This document shows, in pieces, positions 1 to 12,300 of a stretch of DNA of 64,000 nt (positions are counted from its first letter, which is position 1; every line of letters starts with the position of its first letter). Source of the stretch: Talinum fruticosum (taxonomy: Eukaryota; Streptophyta; Magnoliopsida; Caryophyllales; Talinaceae). The position numbers and the translations under genes are program-made. The notes below the pieces were generated by a model, which was given only the letters and a program-made list of their open reading frames with translations, ran no database searches and was not told where the DNA came from. The stretch lies in the NCBI GenBank assembly GCA_021018815.1, contig JAITYX010000055.1, positions 744,001-808,000 on the forward strand, read 5' to 3'.

Positions 1-250
1 ACTATTTGAGATGAAATTTAAATTTAAATACGTGGTTGATTTTTTAAAATTTCAAGCCAATGGGTATAAAAAGTTCGACAAATTTTTTAACTTGAATTAT
101 AATAGATTAAAATAAATTGACTTTTTATATCATTTTATATTTTCGTTCTATGAATTTTTAGGCAGTATGTGATTTTTAAATATAATCTACAATTATGCAA
201 TTTATAGATACTATCCTCCTACATTCCACATAGGTAGAATTCTTAGGGTA

Positions 251-310
251 TGAATTTAGTTATTGGTACCAAAAATAATCAGAATTTAGTTATTAGTACC
301 GAAAATAATC
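251..310. repeat. Two-copy 30 bp tandem repeat
   Basis: Two head-to-tail units beginning gaatttagttattggtacc and gaatttagttattagtacc, differing at two positions. Probably replication slippage; no function is evident. Confidence 0.75.
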
Positions 311-783
311 AATAATATTTAAAATCTGAAAATGAAATATGTCTTTAATTTATTTTATTTTAGTCATATGTTAGTACAATCATGTACAACCAGGCTCTAA
401 AAGGAAAATACAATACCTTGATTGGTACAACATGAGCCAGTATTGATAATATTAATGCATAAACGCAACATGAGCCAGTATTGATAATAACTTGATTGGT
501 ACAAAATTAAATATTTTTGGTCATGCTTTATTAGGATGCACAAATGTACAATATTACTTTATTAAGCAACTTAGACTATCTCTATGCTTAAACATAAGTA
601 AAACTATCACCTCCAAAAAATAGGTTAATCCCAAATATAGATTTAAATAAAAATTATTAACACTTTAGTAATATGAGATCTAGTGAAAAAAATAAACAAA
701 ATTCCCCATATTTTTTAACTTCTAAACTACTACCCAATATTCTATTTGTTGAACAGTTTACTGCGTATACTTGAGATTTGAAA

Positions 784-1125
784 GTAGGTTAATTAGTATT
801 GAAACTTTAAAAAAATCATAATCTTAAGATAGTATTATTTTCATAATGTGAGAGGTTTTTCTTAAATAAAGTACCATACACACGGTGCAAAAATGTCAAT
901 AATAAGCCAATTAAAAAGAGTCCGATAAACTTTCAGTTTGAATTTTGCCCAGTTATTATTATTAGGTTAATTAGTATTGAAACTTTTAAAAAATCATAAT
1001 CTTAAAATAGTATGAGGGTTTTTAAATAAAGTACGATACACAGGGTGTAAAAATGTCAATAATAAGCAAATTAAAAAGAGTCGACAAACTTTCAGTTTGA
1101 ATTTCGCACGGTTACTATTATGTTA
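784..1125. repeat. Diverged tandem duplication of about 175 bp
   Basis: The unit starting taggttaattagtattg near 785 recurs at about 963. Both copies then share aaatcataatctta, aataaagtac, aaaatgtcaataataag, attaaaaagagtc and actttcagtttgaattt in the same order, with small indels. This is a local duplication predating several substitutions. No coding content. Confidence 0.8.
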
Positions 1126-1142
1126 AAATGGAAACTTTGCAG

Positions 1143-1222
1143 GTGACAGTCCTGAGCAGGTGAAGACTAAGTTGCGGCATTGGGCTCAAGCCGTTGCTTG
1201 TTCTGTGATGCAATCCTTTTAG
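1143..1222 (+). CDS. Possible terminal exon of an unrecognised plant protein
   Basis: After a plausible splice acceptor (aactttgcag) an open frame encodes DSPEQVKTKLRHWAQAVACS, then VMQSF and a TAG stop. Base composition is clearly higher in GC than its surroundings and the peptide looks like the conserved C-terminus of a real protein, but I do not recognise the family. No upstream exon is visible in the first 1.1 kb, so it would be the end of a gene starting left of the window or an orphan fragment. A purine-rich 3' stretch and an A-run at about 1336-1350 follow. Confidence 0.35.
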
Positions 1223-2574
1223 TGATGGAGGGGCAAAAAGAGAGAAGAAGAAATGCAATCAAAGAAAGAAAAGTAGAGAAAATGAGACCACGAGAATAAG
1301 AAGAAATTACAGTGCAGTAAAATCTAATTTAGTTATAAAAAAAAAAAAAATTGAGCCGTTTGGTGAGCCATTGCACCCCAAATGAAACTTCCAAGTCCCG
1401 GGAAATACTTCTCTTTATTGATGACCAATGTTAATTAGGCTAATTTGCCTCATTAATTAGTTTCCAGTATGGTCAGAGAAAATCTTTTTTGTTTCGTTTT
1501 CATCTTTTTTTTAAAAAAAAACCTTTTTGTTTTGGTGAGGAGTAGATGTATTTATGATCTTTTGAAATTCATGCATACATCGAATCAAAGTTCGCTTATC
1601 TAAAACATTCTTTTAGTGTAGCTTTGAATTTATATAATTCATAACGGGTGTAACCGTGTTACAACGGTTCCAATGTAAATATAAATAGGTATACGACATA
1701 TGTACATCCATATTCCCATATTATGTTAGGGAAATAAACGAGTTGTAACAACATATATTCTTGGAAAAATAAATAATTAAGAATGTATAAGTTTATGTGA
1801 ATGGAGTTTGCTAAGTTTACACCTGTGAAGGAGTTCCAGTGAAATGAATCCACTTTAAAATCATGTGAATAATGTTCAAGATTGCCAAATTACAATTGAC
1901 CATAAACATATGTATTCATAGTTTACCATTCATTTATGTTCATGGAAAAATCAACTAAAATGTTCATGGCTAGTTACTTGAGGATTCACTATATTCTCAA
2001 AAATATTAAGTAATTTTCACAAAGAATTAATTATTATAATTTACCACCTAAATATTGATAAGAACTCAAATGAAATGTTTGATACTGAAATAAAGTTAAA
2101 ATTTCATAATCTAATCTGTCATCGTATTTCCTTATCCAAGTATACAATTGATAATAACTCAACAACGACAATAAATCTTTTGCACCTAGCAGTGAATATC
2201 TTTACCATCAAGATTAGATATTGTGTTGGATGGATTGAATGAGTATTTAACAGTCTCCCTCTATGTGCTTTGCATCCAAAACTTCCTTCTATACATTTCT
2301 AGAGACACTCTCTTACGACCTTTCTAGGTACTCCATAAGGTAGCCACTAGATAACGAGTAACGTTTCAAAACCGATCAAGTGCTTGGCTGACCAATGAAC
2401 CAAAAAGTCCATCCAAATCCCCTTGTACTTTTATAAATCACGTGACACTCTTCACTAGAACATATTTGCCATACATGCAAAGTTTAAATATGTGTGCGTA
2501 GCTCATAGGAGTACATATATGGCAAAGTTGCCATAAGAAGTTTATAAATTAAGGAATAACATTCAATTGCCATA
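1223..2574. other. AT-rich intergenic DNA
   Basis: No gene seen. Some stretches (about 1640-1860 and 2160-2560) have the more balanced composition of old retrotransposon LTRs, but no terminal repeats, primer site or coding motif supports that. Confidence 0.5.
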
Positions 2575-3301
2575 TCACCGTCCACAATTGGGCCTTCTAT
2601 CAAAGGTTGCGCAATGGCTCTGACAAGTCAGATGGGAGGGGATAAACAAATTACCGTCCAAACAAACCCTGCTCAAAACATGTTGATGCCTCCTTCCTGG
2701 TTCGAAGATGATGGAAGCTTCCCAAATATCACTTGAGGTAGAGTCCATTGATATCATCATCCACCTATATTGCCAATTTTCATGGTTGGGTCACTGTAGC
2801 CCGGTGTACTCGAGGTTGCCAATTTAGTTAAAGCTCCATACTTCACAAGAGACCTGAACAGGACCCTTGTATCAAGCTCCTTGGCAGTGGGGTTACTAGA
2901 ACCAGTTGCAAAGGCTGTCAATCGAGGTATTTCCTTCAGTTTGCTTGATCCCATTATGTGCCACCCGCGATGGAACGGTATACCATCAAGGTTCTTTTGC
3001 AGTTTGCTCCAAGTTGAACCTTGTTAGCCATATAATTTTCCGGTCATATATCTACACTGAAAGATAAGGATATGCCATAGGGTTTTTCTTTAATCAAATG
3101 ATCTGCCATGGTTATAAATACTGTAATGTACCATTCATCATATGCTGGCACAGCCCCGAGCAATACCAGTACTTGCCAATGCCGGTTTCTCCGGCCTGCT
3201 CCAGCCCTGTATGGCCCGAACAGGCTAAAAGACTTCAATGCTAAAAAATTTTCTTCCAACTTTAGAAGTTCAAACAACACCAACCTTAGTCTTAGGTACA
3301 A
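2575..3301 (-). pseudogene. Unrecognised broken coding fragment
   Basis: Three short minus-strand open frames lie nearly end to end: 3301-3044, 2954-2757 and 2760-2575. The middle one reads KELDTRVLFRSLVKYGALTK and has normal protein composition; the first ends in hydrophobic residues (MADHLIKEKPYGISLSF). They are in different frames with stops between, as expected for an old gene or transposon fragment. I do not recognise the family and assign no function. Chance open frames are the alternative. Confidence 0.25.
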
Positions 3302-4123
3302 AAAATGAGTACATCACATTTCAGTGGAAAAAATGGTTTGATGAATGACACAATATTAAAGAAGATAAGTACATAAACACCAAAAAAAGGAGAAATAATG
3401 GTGCTCTGCTTCCTGTTCTGGGAAGAAAATTAGCTTATGAAAGCTATTGATTCAATGATTTACATCAATACAGAAGAGGATTTATATTGGGTTTTTCATT
3501 AATTTCATCCATCGGACTATTTTACAGCACTTGCATCAGAAGAACATCTACTAATTTGGCAATTAAGAACATAAAAACTACTACAAATGTATACGCATAC
3601 ACACATATGAAATCAATATTCATCCCAGGGAAATCCATTGATTATAGCAAATCTAGCAACTCAATTCAATAAGTATACATTTGTATATTCTAATCAACAG
3701 AGCTTCATCTTCCTAACCTTGGGTTCTTCTATAGAACCCTCCAAAAATTCACACAAAAATTCCCAAAACTAATACAATTCCCTCGAATTTTCAACAAAGA
3801 ACCTGCCCACTTTGCTTAAATTACAACTACCCATTAATATATCTAATGCATATTTGATCTCAGGATTCAGTTCAAGATGATTGAAACGAAAACCCAGATC
3901 AAAAATAAAAACCCAGATCACTCACCAGATCTTAAACCTCAATCTTACTCGATCGCGTTCTGGGGCAATCGATCGGCTTCCATGATTGCAAAACAGAGTT
4001 TTGGTACTTTGAAGGAATTGCCATCGATCTCCTCTTCTGCTTCTTCTTCTTCTGCATTTGTGAATTACTATCAAGCATTTCTCCCTTATCTTCACCGTCA
4101 TTTTCTCTCTCCCTCTTCTCTAA
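3302..4123. other. Intergenic DNA, possible 5' flank of next entry
   Basis: No recognised gene. A frame at 3877-4131 is open for 84 codons and serine-rich near its end, but lacks any family signature. Its pyrimidine-rich end (about 4100-4120) reads better as a splice acceptor tract for the following exon. Confidence 0.4.
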
Positions 4124-4458
4124 GCCGATAAGAAAACTGCTGAATCGGACGGCGGGCTTTCTCCGACGGATGATTCGGCGCTGAATGTAAGGGACGCCGA
4201 CGACGGATCCGGCGACGTGATAGACGGCCTTGACGAGGAGATCGAGGCCTTCGCAGCGGCGAGTGGGGGAGAGAAAAAAGTGAGGAGGTCGAATTGGAGG
4301 ACGAGGTGAGAGAATGGGATGAAATTGCGGAATGTGGAGATGATGAGAAGCAAGAAGAGGAGGAAGAACAGGAAGAAAGGGAAGGAGAAGGGGAGGGTGT
4401 GGATCTTCGAATTCTCATTGGATTGGATGGAAACGTGTTCATTGAATTGGGATTATGA
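4124..4458 (+). CDS. Candidate acidic C-terminal exon of an unknown protein
   Basis: A GC-rich block follows a pyrimidine tract ending in TAAG, a fair splice acceptor. The frame opens with ADKKTAESDGGLSPTDDSA, continues acidic (DGLDEEIEAF, then EVREWDEIAECGDDEKQ and a Glu run) and ends VDLRILIGLDGNVFIELGL-stop. One frame change is needed at the A-run 4274-4279, consistent with a lost base in a homopolymer as seen in other genes here. No upstream exon or ATG was found, so it is partial. The opposite strand is also open (4442-4098) but gives only a Ser/Arg low-complexity shadow. Family not recognised. Confidence 0.35.
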
Positions 4459-4567
4459 GAATCTCAGATGGGTTTGGAGAATTCAGAAGAGATTTGCAGT
4501 GAGAGAAGGAGAGAGTGAAAATGGTGGCAGAGAGAGAGCGAAAGGGAGCGATATAGGATGCTGGTAC

Positions 4568-4675
4568 TAGGGTGCATTCAAGCCGAGCCTGAGCTTGTGC
4601 GGCTCAAAGCTCGGCTCGTGAGCTCACTTTACGGGCTTAAGCTTGAACTCAGCTCGTCAATAGTTTGTTTGGACG
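4568..4675. mobile_element. Terminal fragment of a hAT-like AGCTCG-rich MITE
   Basis: Starts tagggtgcattcaagccgag and continues with runs of AGCTC/GAGCC (gctcggctcgtgagctcac). This matches the terminal organisation of the intact element at 40022-40624 (taggggcgaaacgagccgag). Only one end is seen, so it is truncated. Confidence 0.5.
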
Positions 4676-4963
4676 CGTTAATCCATCTACTTATTTTACA
4701 TCATTTTTTCCTTGCTAAAAAATGGTGATTTACAAATTTATCAGTAATATTTAAATAAAACTTAAAGAAAACTTCAATCAATATTAAACACTAATTATGA
4801 GTTTCTCGTCTCTTTTTCTAAGTAAACTTGTTGACAAGTAAGATGATTATTAAACACGAACAACAAATATAAAAAAAAAAAAAACTGACAAATAATTTTA
4901 TTACAACTCTACAAATTTGTAAAACAATCTTATTGCTTGTTGAAATTATTGGGCATAAAGATA

Positions 4964-5545
4964 TCCCCAAAGCAACGGGCAAACGGAGGTCACTGATCAA
5001 ACCTAGTCAACATTGCTTAAAGTTGGTGAGTAAGAGCCTCAACCTCAAGCATTGGGATCAAAAGCTTCCATATATGCCACCTCTTAGTCACTTTTTGAAG
5101 CTTGCTATGGTGTCAATGCTCTCACTCCGGTAAGCCTCCTAACTCTTCTAATTGAACAAAGGGTTAGCTTTGAGACACAAAAAAGAGCTAAAGAGATGAA
5201 GAAGCTCCATGCAAATCAAAGCTCATATCAAGAAAGTCAATACTTGATCCAAAGCTTGCCATTAAGCATAGAAAGTCCATGACCTTCAACCTCGTTGAAT
5301 TGGTGTTATTGTACCTAAGGAAAGAAGATTTCTCTCAAAGAAGCAAGACATGCTCATGGCTCAAGGTGACAGTCTATACAAAGTGATTGAGCGAATTTAG
5401 GACTATGGTTGCGCACTTGAACTTCTCGATAATTTGAATGTTGGTGGCACCTTCAATGTCGAAGATCTAACACCTTTTGTTGAGGAGGATTTTGAGGAGT
5501 TAAAGGACAAATCCTTCTCAAGAAAGGGAAGTTAAAACCTGCCAA
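4964..5545 (+). pseudogene. Decayed Ty3/gypsy integrase C-terminal region
   Basis: Fragments of a Ty3/gypsy pol appear in order. TGQTEVTDQT near 4975 corresponds to the conserved TDGQTEV of the integrase core. Then come KSLNLKHWDQKLP (5034-5070), FEACYGVNALTP (5096-5133), QKRAKEMKKLHA (5180-5215) and, near the end, GDSLYKVIERI, GGTFNVEDLTPF and EDFEELKDKSF, the usual integrase C-terminus just before the pol stop. Several stops and frame changes interrupt it, so it is dead. The rest of the element (RT, protease, gag) is not upstream in the window. It marks an old gypsy insertion on the plus strand. Confidence 0.8.
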
Positions 5546-6588
5546 AACCTTATTCTCCATGCCAAAGTCAAAGAGCATCACCAACATCGAATGGGAGGCC
5601 AACTTGGACGTTTTACTCCTCATGTGGTAAGGTTTTTAACTCAAAACCGTAGAAGTCAAATGTATAGCTATATTTCTTTTCCTAAAGGTGACGAGTTGAT
5701 GCATGTCATCCAATGGTACCAACCTAGATTATCCACACTTGAAATTTTTAGACTTATCCACATTTGGAATTTGAAAAAAATTAAGGTTGACTTGAATGTC
5801 ATTGGAACCCTTCCAATATTCCTAGGGTACAAACGAGGTGCCCAAAAGTGGTGGCTTTTCTTTCCCTATTAACTTCTAAATCCAAATGTCTCTTTCCTCC
5901 CACTTGTTCCTATTTTAGGGCATGTAAATGGATATTTATAAATCCATCTTTCCTTATAAAAAGGAAGATGATACAAGAGGAGGAAAAATAAAAATAAATT
6001 ACATAAATTACAAATAAGGATGTTTTTCTTCTTATAAAACAACATGTTATTAGATAATTGATGGAATAAACAACATCGTCAAGTTTTGAACCACTTATCC
6101 GATAGGAGGGAGACATTATGTAATAGCTCAACAAGAAAGAAATTTATGAATGATTGATTTATGTTAATATTCCACTAGCTTTGTTATGAAAACCAAGAGT
6201 CTACTAAAAAGTCACTAGCCTTATAAGGGTAAGTGTGTCACACATCCCTTACAAATTAAAAAGAAAAATAAAATATAAGTTTCTAATTTCATATACAGTA
6301 AGCATTACATAATAACGTAGCTTATAATCATTAATTATCCGTTATAAATTGTATACAACATCTTACGAACAATAACCATGCCTGAATTTTAAAAATTCAT
6401 CCGAGCGAGGATATTTGCACAAGAACATGAAAAGAGCCACATAGAGAATGAGAAAGAAACCCAAGTTTGAATGGTTAATGCTGGTTTTTTTTTTTTGTTC
6501 TCTTTGAGCTTGGACCTCTTAACACACTTGGAATGTGGCACTGGAATGTGAACTCTCTTTGCATCGTCTTAAAATGATTGTATCCATG
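5546..6588. other. Non-coding DNA downstream of the gypsy remnant
   Basis: An open frame of 93 codons at 5591-5872 has no recognisable domain. The region may be the 3' untranslated part or LTR of the gypsy relic, but I could not define LTR ends or a polypurine tract. Confidence 0.4.
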
Positions 6589-8435
6589 TGTAAACACCCA
6601 AAAGCGATATCTCGATTTTTATTTATTTTGTAATGGCATAATGATAAAAAAAAAAATAGCCTCATTTGTGCACTCAAAATGAAGTCTGACCAAAGCAGAA
6701 TAAATTTCCACTTTTTTAGCCCAAGGTCAACGGTACATGTCTTAAAATTAGCCCAATGTCACCTTTGACCTCGAGAGGAAACTGGACTGGGTTCCCTTCC
6801 CAGGCTCAGCAACAAATCAAGCTAGGTTCAGGCTCCAGACATGGGAATATGCCCGAGTTCCTTTCGTGACCAAATTCAAACTCAAGGTTCATCTTTTACC
6901 TATTTCAGTCAACAGATTTGTGGCTGATTTTCAGCTACAAAGTTGGCGAATTATCTACTCCGTTTTTCATTTTTCTTTAAATCATTTTCAAGGAACCCTT
7001 AACCCTACTTGCCCTTATAAATAGACCGCATTCTAAGACTAAAATACACTTGATTCCCAAACCACAACTCACATTGTTAAGACCTCAAACTTAGCTATTG
7101 CTTATTACTCTCCAAAAATTCCACATTTCACCACCTCAAAACCCCTAATACTATACAGTTACTTTGTCAAAGTCCGATCAGATCTCGAGTACTACAGGTG
7201 AATCAACCTGAGTGCTTCATTCAATCCTTTCGCCATTTTTTCACGCTGGGTTCAATTAATTGTTTTAGCCTTTCATTTCATTTGGTTTTGAAGGTTGTGT
7301 AACTTTTATTTTAATTTTATATCCTCGCTCTGGTGTGATAACTTAATTTAAATTTATCGCTTTGTTTTATACTTTCATTATGTGTTTAATTTCGTTAATT
7401 ATCATGATGCACGCTTAGGCTTTTCTTAATGCGACTTTAGCTTTCCATTTTTATTAGTAGAGACATTTTCTTAATGGGCAGTTTCTCTTCATTCCGAACC
7501 TTTGCCCTCAAAAACATCATAACGTTGGTTTAGGTCAATGGAGTCTTTTTTTATATTTTTTCTTTTAAGATTACTTTGTCCCTTTTAGTTATTCTTTCGA
7601 TTTAAGCTCAATTTAAAAAGTAAAAATATTTTTATTATTTTTTATACAAAAATTGACTAAATACTCTTCCTTATTTCCTTATCTCTTCAAATAAATGCAT
7701 CTTGATTTTTACAAAAGTGAAAAATTTAGAATTAAACTTGCAATCAAGGTTCTCTAGCCAAGATTGCTTCTGTGATCTAGGCAAAAGGATTGAGGTTAGC
7801 TTCTAACCCGCAGGAATCCATGCCGGTTCGACAATCATCAGGTTCAGCTCCTGACCCAAGTAGTCTAAACTACTTGGTCCAGTGAGCCCTACTGCAATTT
7901 TGTTTGTAGAATTGTTCAATTCTATTATCTTATCTCGGAAATTCAATTTGATTTTAAAAATTGAAATATTTTTTCAAAAGAGCCGATAAATATATTTTAA
8001 AAATAAATTCATATTTTCTTAAAATATATACTTCTACTGAAATCGACATTCATGCTTAGAAATCTATAGTTTGGCACTAGGCAAGCTTATTCATTCATTA
8101 TCGACATTCTTTTTGTAAGGGTCCATCGCGTTTCAGCCATGTTAACTCGCCTATATGGGCTGAGTTCTCTAGCGCTTGAATCACATTTACGTATCAGCTC
8201 ATGCCTAAGTTCATGCATTTCACTTTCAGGGTGATAATACGTATCGTGCATGAAGACACTCTTAAAATATCTTATCTTTACCTATATTAATGTATTTTAT
8301 GATTTAAAATTACTATTTTTTTAATAATTATGCTTAATTATGAAGGTAAAATTTTAATAATCGTCAGCTATGCCAACAAATATCAAATTACACCCTAATC
8401 GGATCAACCCTACCTAGAAGGTGTGTCATAACACA
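6589..8435 (+). repeat. Candidate relic gypsy-type LTR with promoter
   Basis: The stretch begins TGTAAACACCC, a common start for plant Ty3/gypsy LTRs. It contains a TATA box in a promoter-like setting (ttataaatag, 7015-7024) and, about 175 bp downstream, a good splice donor after CTACAG (about 7198). It has a mid-GC block near 7740-7890. The right end given (acaca at about 8435) is a guess and no target duplication was found. Treat as tentative. Confidence 0.28.
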
Positions 8436-9375
8436 TAATTTTACAAATATAAAAATAGTAGATAAAATGGAGATTTCACATAATTTGTAAGTTGTAATAC
8501 AATTATCCTATTCAATCATACCATTCATTTTTAATTTATTAATAATTTTTTAAGTCAAGAGAAGACGATGGTATTATACAAGATACATATTATTTCACTT
8601 TCATCATAATCTTTGGTATAGTTTTGTTTTATGTTCCCCTACTTTGTTCTTAAAAATAAATAATCAATCTATATTTGTTTTACAGAATTATGAAGCAACT
8701 TAATTAGATTTCTGTTTACATAATGTTTGAATTAGTTTTCTAGATAAGTAGACAAGAAGTGTTTGCTGTGTACATAGTATTGGTGGAGGGAAACTGTCTT
8801 CTTCATTTGTTTTGCTTGGGTGCAAAATCATAAATGGCTTCTTCATTAGCTTCTTCATTTGTTTTTCACTTGAAACTCTGGTGAGTGTTAACACTTCAGT
8901 TGAAACTCTCGTTCTCTCTCACCCTCAATCTACTCGCCGAGATCTAATCATCAAATCAAAGTCATCTCTCTCAATCTTGGTTCACCGGCGTTTGAAAATC
9001 CAGTGAATTTTGTTTTTGAGGAAGCCAGAGTCGGAGTCGGCTTAATCCAACCCTAGTCGGATTAGATTTGGAGGAGAGATCTAACTCATCAGTCAAATCA
9101 GATTCAGATAGGATTTTCACTCTGAATATTAATGAGATTGGATTTTCGACCCGACTCTAAATATTAAAAATTACTATAATCTAACTAATATCATACACTC
9201 TGTCCTAAGAACGTGTTACAATAAAAGCAAAAAGAGTAAAGTAAAAGTTGCCAAGACAATGAACTATGCAATATATCAAACTTGCGTCCCATACAAAGAA
9301 AATTAATCCCATCAAGTTTTCATGAATGAACATCGTATTTTCTTATAAACAAATTGATCAATAAGGGGAAAGTAA
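8436..9375. other. Intergenic DNA 3' of the DUF946 gene
   Basis: AT-rich. A small balanced-composition patch (8900-9030, with tcaccggcg) has no gene signature. Nothing supported. Confidence 0.5.
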
Positions 9376-12300
9376 TTAGAAAATTTTAATCTCATCTCCA
9401 TCCCAATTCCACTTATGTTTAGGACCAGTAGGGCCTCTCTCCCCTAGTAACTCAGCAGGCAAACTCTTCACGAAATTAAGAAACCCAGACTTGAGTTTTC
9501 CAGGTAATTTATCAGCAACATCGTTAATCTCCTTGGCTATATCATAGGTAATTTTAGGACCCCATGGTCTCGCATAATTCAACCAGGGTGGCTCTTTAAG
9601 GTTCCCAAGATAATCAGCCGACATAATTTGGTAATTGTTCGCAGTGTCGAAGACTTTGTCACTCTTCTCCACATTGTTGCTGATCCCGATGAAACCAGAG
9701 CTCCCATGAGACATCTGCCCCGGTTTATAGAAGCATGCATGTCCATGCAAGGATGAGTATGCTACAAACTTATTACCATCTTGGAACTCGAGTAGAGGGG
9801 CATGTATCCATTCACCAGCGGCATGTTGTGAGAAAAGACTTTTCTTAGCATCCCATTGAAGTTGCTTACTCTCAAAGTAATATGCTCCCAGTCTGCCACA
9901 TGTTCCCCTAGTTGCCCTAGAGGAATGTTCAACGATCCCATCTTCAGAAAACCCCTCCATTGAAACTGAAAAATATCCATATGGCTAAGTCAGTGTAAGT
10001 GCCCCCTTGCATTGGCTTGACATGAAAATATGCACTAGCTGATCCGATATCACCTCTCTCGACCTTTTCTCGATCCTTCTTATCCTTTGGGATGTCTATC
10101 CAATACTCACCATCATTTGAGCCTCCTTGGGGAGGTTCGCGCCATTTGGCTCAATTTTAACTGGATTAGATTCCTCCCCTTTCTTATATAATTGTGCTCC
10201 ATTCTCGAAGAACCAATTTACTGAAGCAGGGAGATATTTCTCATCCGGGTGACTATAAATCTTAGGAGCATAAGTCTTGATCACCATGTCAAGTTGTTCC
10301 AAATTGGGCATGGATGATAAGTTCCTCTTGACATTCTTCAAGCAAGCTAAGAGCGGCAAATCACCCGTCGTCCCCCTCCACTTCGAGCCATAAATGTGCC
10401 AGCACCCACTTGTATAGCCTGTTACTTTATCAAATCGAATTGTTAGAAAGGTAAGCCATTATATGAACCATTGATGTGAATTATGTGTTCTGTCAGAAAT
10501 GCATACAAGCTTACCTGTTTGGCCTTCTTACCAGCCCTTGTCTCGAAAATGTTGAACTCATCGACGTCTTCACCGGCCTCCCGACCCCATATCCACTCCG
10601 CAGGGTCACACCTAGAAGTTAAATCTACTCGAACACATCGAATCTTTTTGAGGGAGGCTTCTCAGGTGTCGTGGTGACTACAAGGCCCACAGCAGCATAC
10701 CCATTTCGTGGGATTGGGGCCCAAATGTAGCCAGGGGAGTCTTCCTTGACCTTTAAAGAATTGCTGCTCCAGACAAGGGCATAGTCAATGGGTGAGCGTA
10801 GAGCTGGTTGTGCCTCACTATTTCCTTCCTTGGCTACAAGAACTCGGCCGAAAAGAGGACGGTTGTTAGGTTGGGCATAGTAGCCCAATGCATAAAAACC
10901 TTCTGGCACCTCAGTTGGCTCAAAAAATGTTGCCCCTGAATCTTGTGGACCTCCTTCGTATGTCGACCACACCTTGTTGAAAGTTGTGACTTCCATCACT
11001 ATTAAGCCTCCAAGATCAATTGCGCCGGTAGCAAATCCAACACCTATCCATTGAAGAAAACCCGTATGAAAATGCACATTAGCTGGATAGATTGACACGA
11101 TGATTAGATCGACTTAAGATCATATCAAGACATATTCGGGTTATGTTTCGAATTACTATAGGTTATGTTTAGAACTATCTACTTTCTCAAAAACTTTAAT
11201 GTAGGATGGTCCTATAGTGAGATCCCATATACCATGTGCTGCGTAAATCATAATGTCAATATTCCTTCACCAACAATTGAATTTAGGTGAACTAATTTGA
11301 CATGTTCTTTTCCTTTCATAAGTTTAAACTCTATCTACATTATAATATTATATTTTCAAGGTCAGAAGTTTTAAAGAATGTGTTGTGAATTGCAAATTTC
11401 CCATGAAGATTGAGTGCAGATGGTTTAATAATAATAGAGGATATCTATGGATATAAATGTAAATTTATTTGTATGTATTTTACTATGGCCCTATTTGGGA
11501 ATCAGCTGTTAGTCTGTTTACTATTGGTTGATTGAATTAGTTGTTAGTTCTTAACTGATTGGATTAGCTGTTTGTATTAGTTATTTATATTTACTGTTTT
11601 AGAAAAAGTGTCGGGTAAAATTAGTTGTTTTTAAAAAAATTTGAGACAAAATATTAATTTACAAAAAGTCAATCACAAAAAGTTATTGAAATTAGCTTTT
11701 TGAAAATGAATTTTCAGAGCAAAAACTTATTATAAAAGGAAACTTACCAAACACCTTAAATAACTTTTGACCAAGTCAAAAGTCAAAATTCCGTCAAAAA
11801 GTCTTTTTTTTACAAAAAGTCATTGAAAAAGCTATTAGCCAAACATGGCTTATATATACAAGGCTAGGCTTCTAAGTTACTAAATCTCACATGGTATCGG
11901 AGCTAAAAAGATACTCTTAATTTCTTTTTCTATTTTCCCGATTCTCTCTTCCCATCTAGGGTTTCTTGCTCGCTTCCCAAGTAACGCCACCCTCTTCTTT
12001 CACCGGGTTCCATGGCTTTTTCCACTTTTCCGATGCTTCGCCACCCTCCGCACCCTATAGTATCCAACCACGAGAGAACCACCCCTCTTTCTTCTCCCAT
12101 CACTTCATTCGCATCGGTTTCCATGGTGTCTATTCCTCATCCGATCTTTTGGGTATCCGAGTGCCACCACTAACTCGCGATACTCTCCGTTTCTCCCTCA
12201 TCCACTCGCTCTAACTATTTCTATGTGTCACGAGCACCGACCGCTCTTCGGTCAAAGCACCTATCATTCTTCCTGTGGATGTCTTTTTGTCGTCTTTCCC

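Larger units (their letters stand above)
1..1142. other. AT-rich intergenic DNA with small duplications
   Basis: No reading frame resembles a gene. The stretch holds two short duplicated segments, listed separately, and a further ~23 bp repeat (catgagccagtattgataat near 430 and 468). Nothing else recognisable. Confidence 0.6.

Noticed and set aside
1659..1853. Possible Copia LTR fragment (gtaaccgtgttacaacgg) and 64-codon frame
   Set aside because: No paired end, primer site or coding motif; composition alone is not enough.
4098..4442. 114-codon minus-strand frame rich in Ser and Arg
   Set aside because: Complement of the acidic plus-strand exon; composition shadow with no motif.
7740..7890. 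Sequence with ggttcgac resembling a tRNA T-arm
   Set aside because: No acceptor stem, A box or anticodon arm can be placed around it; only the T-loop-like word matches.
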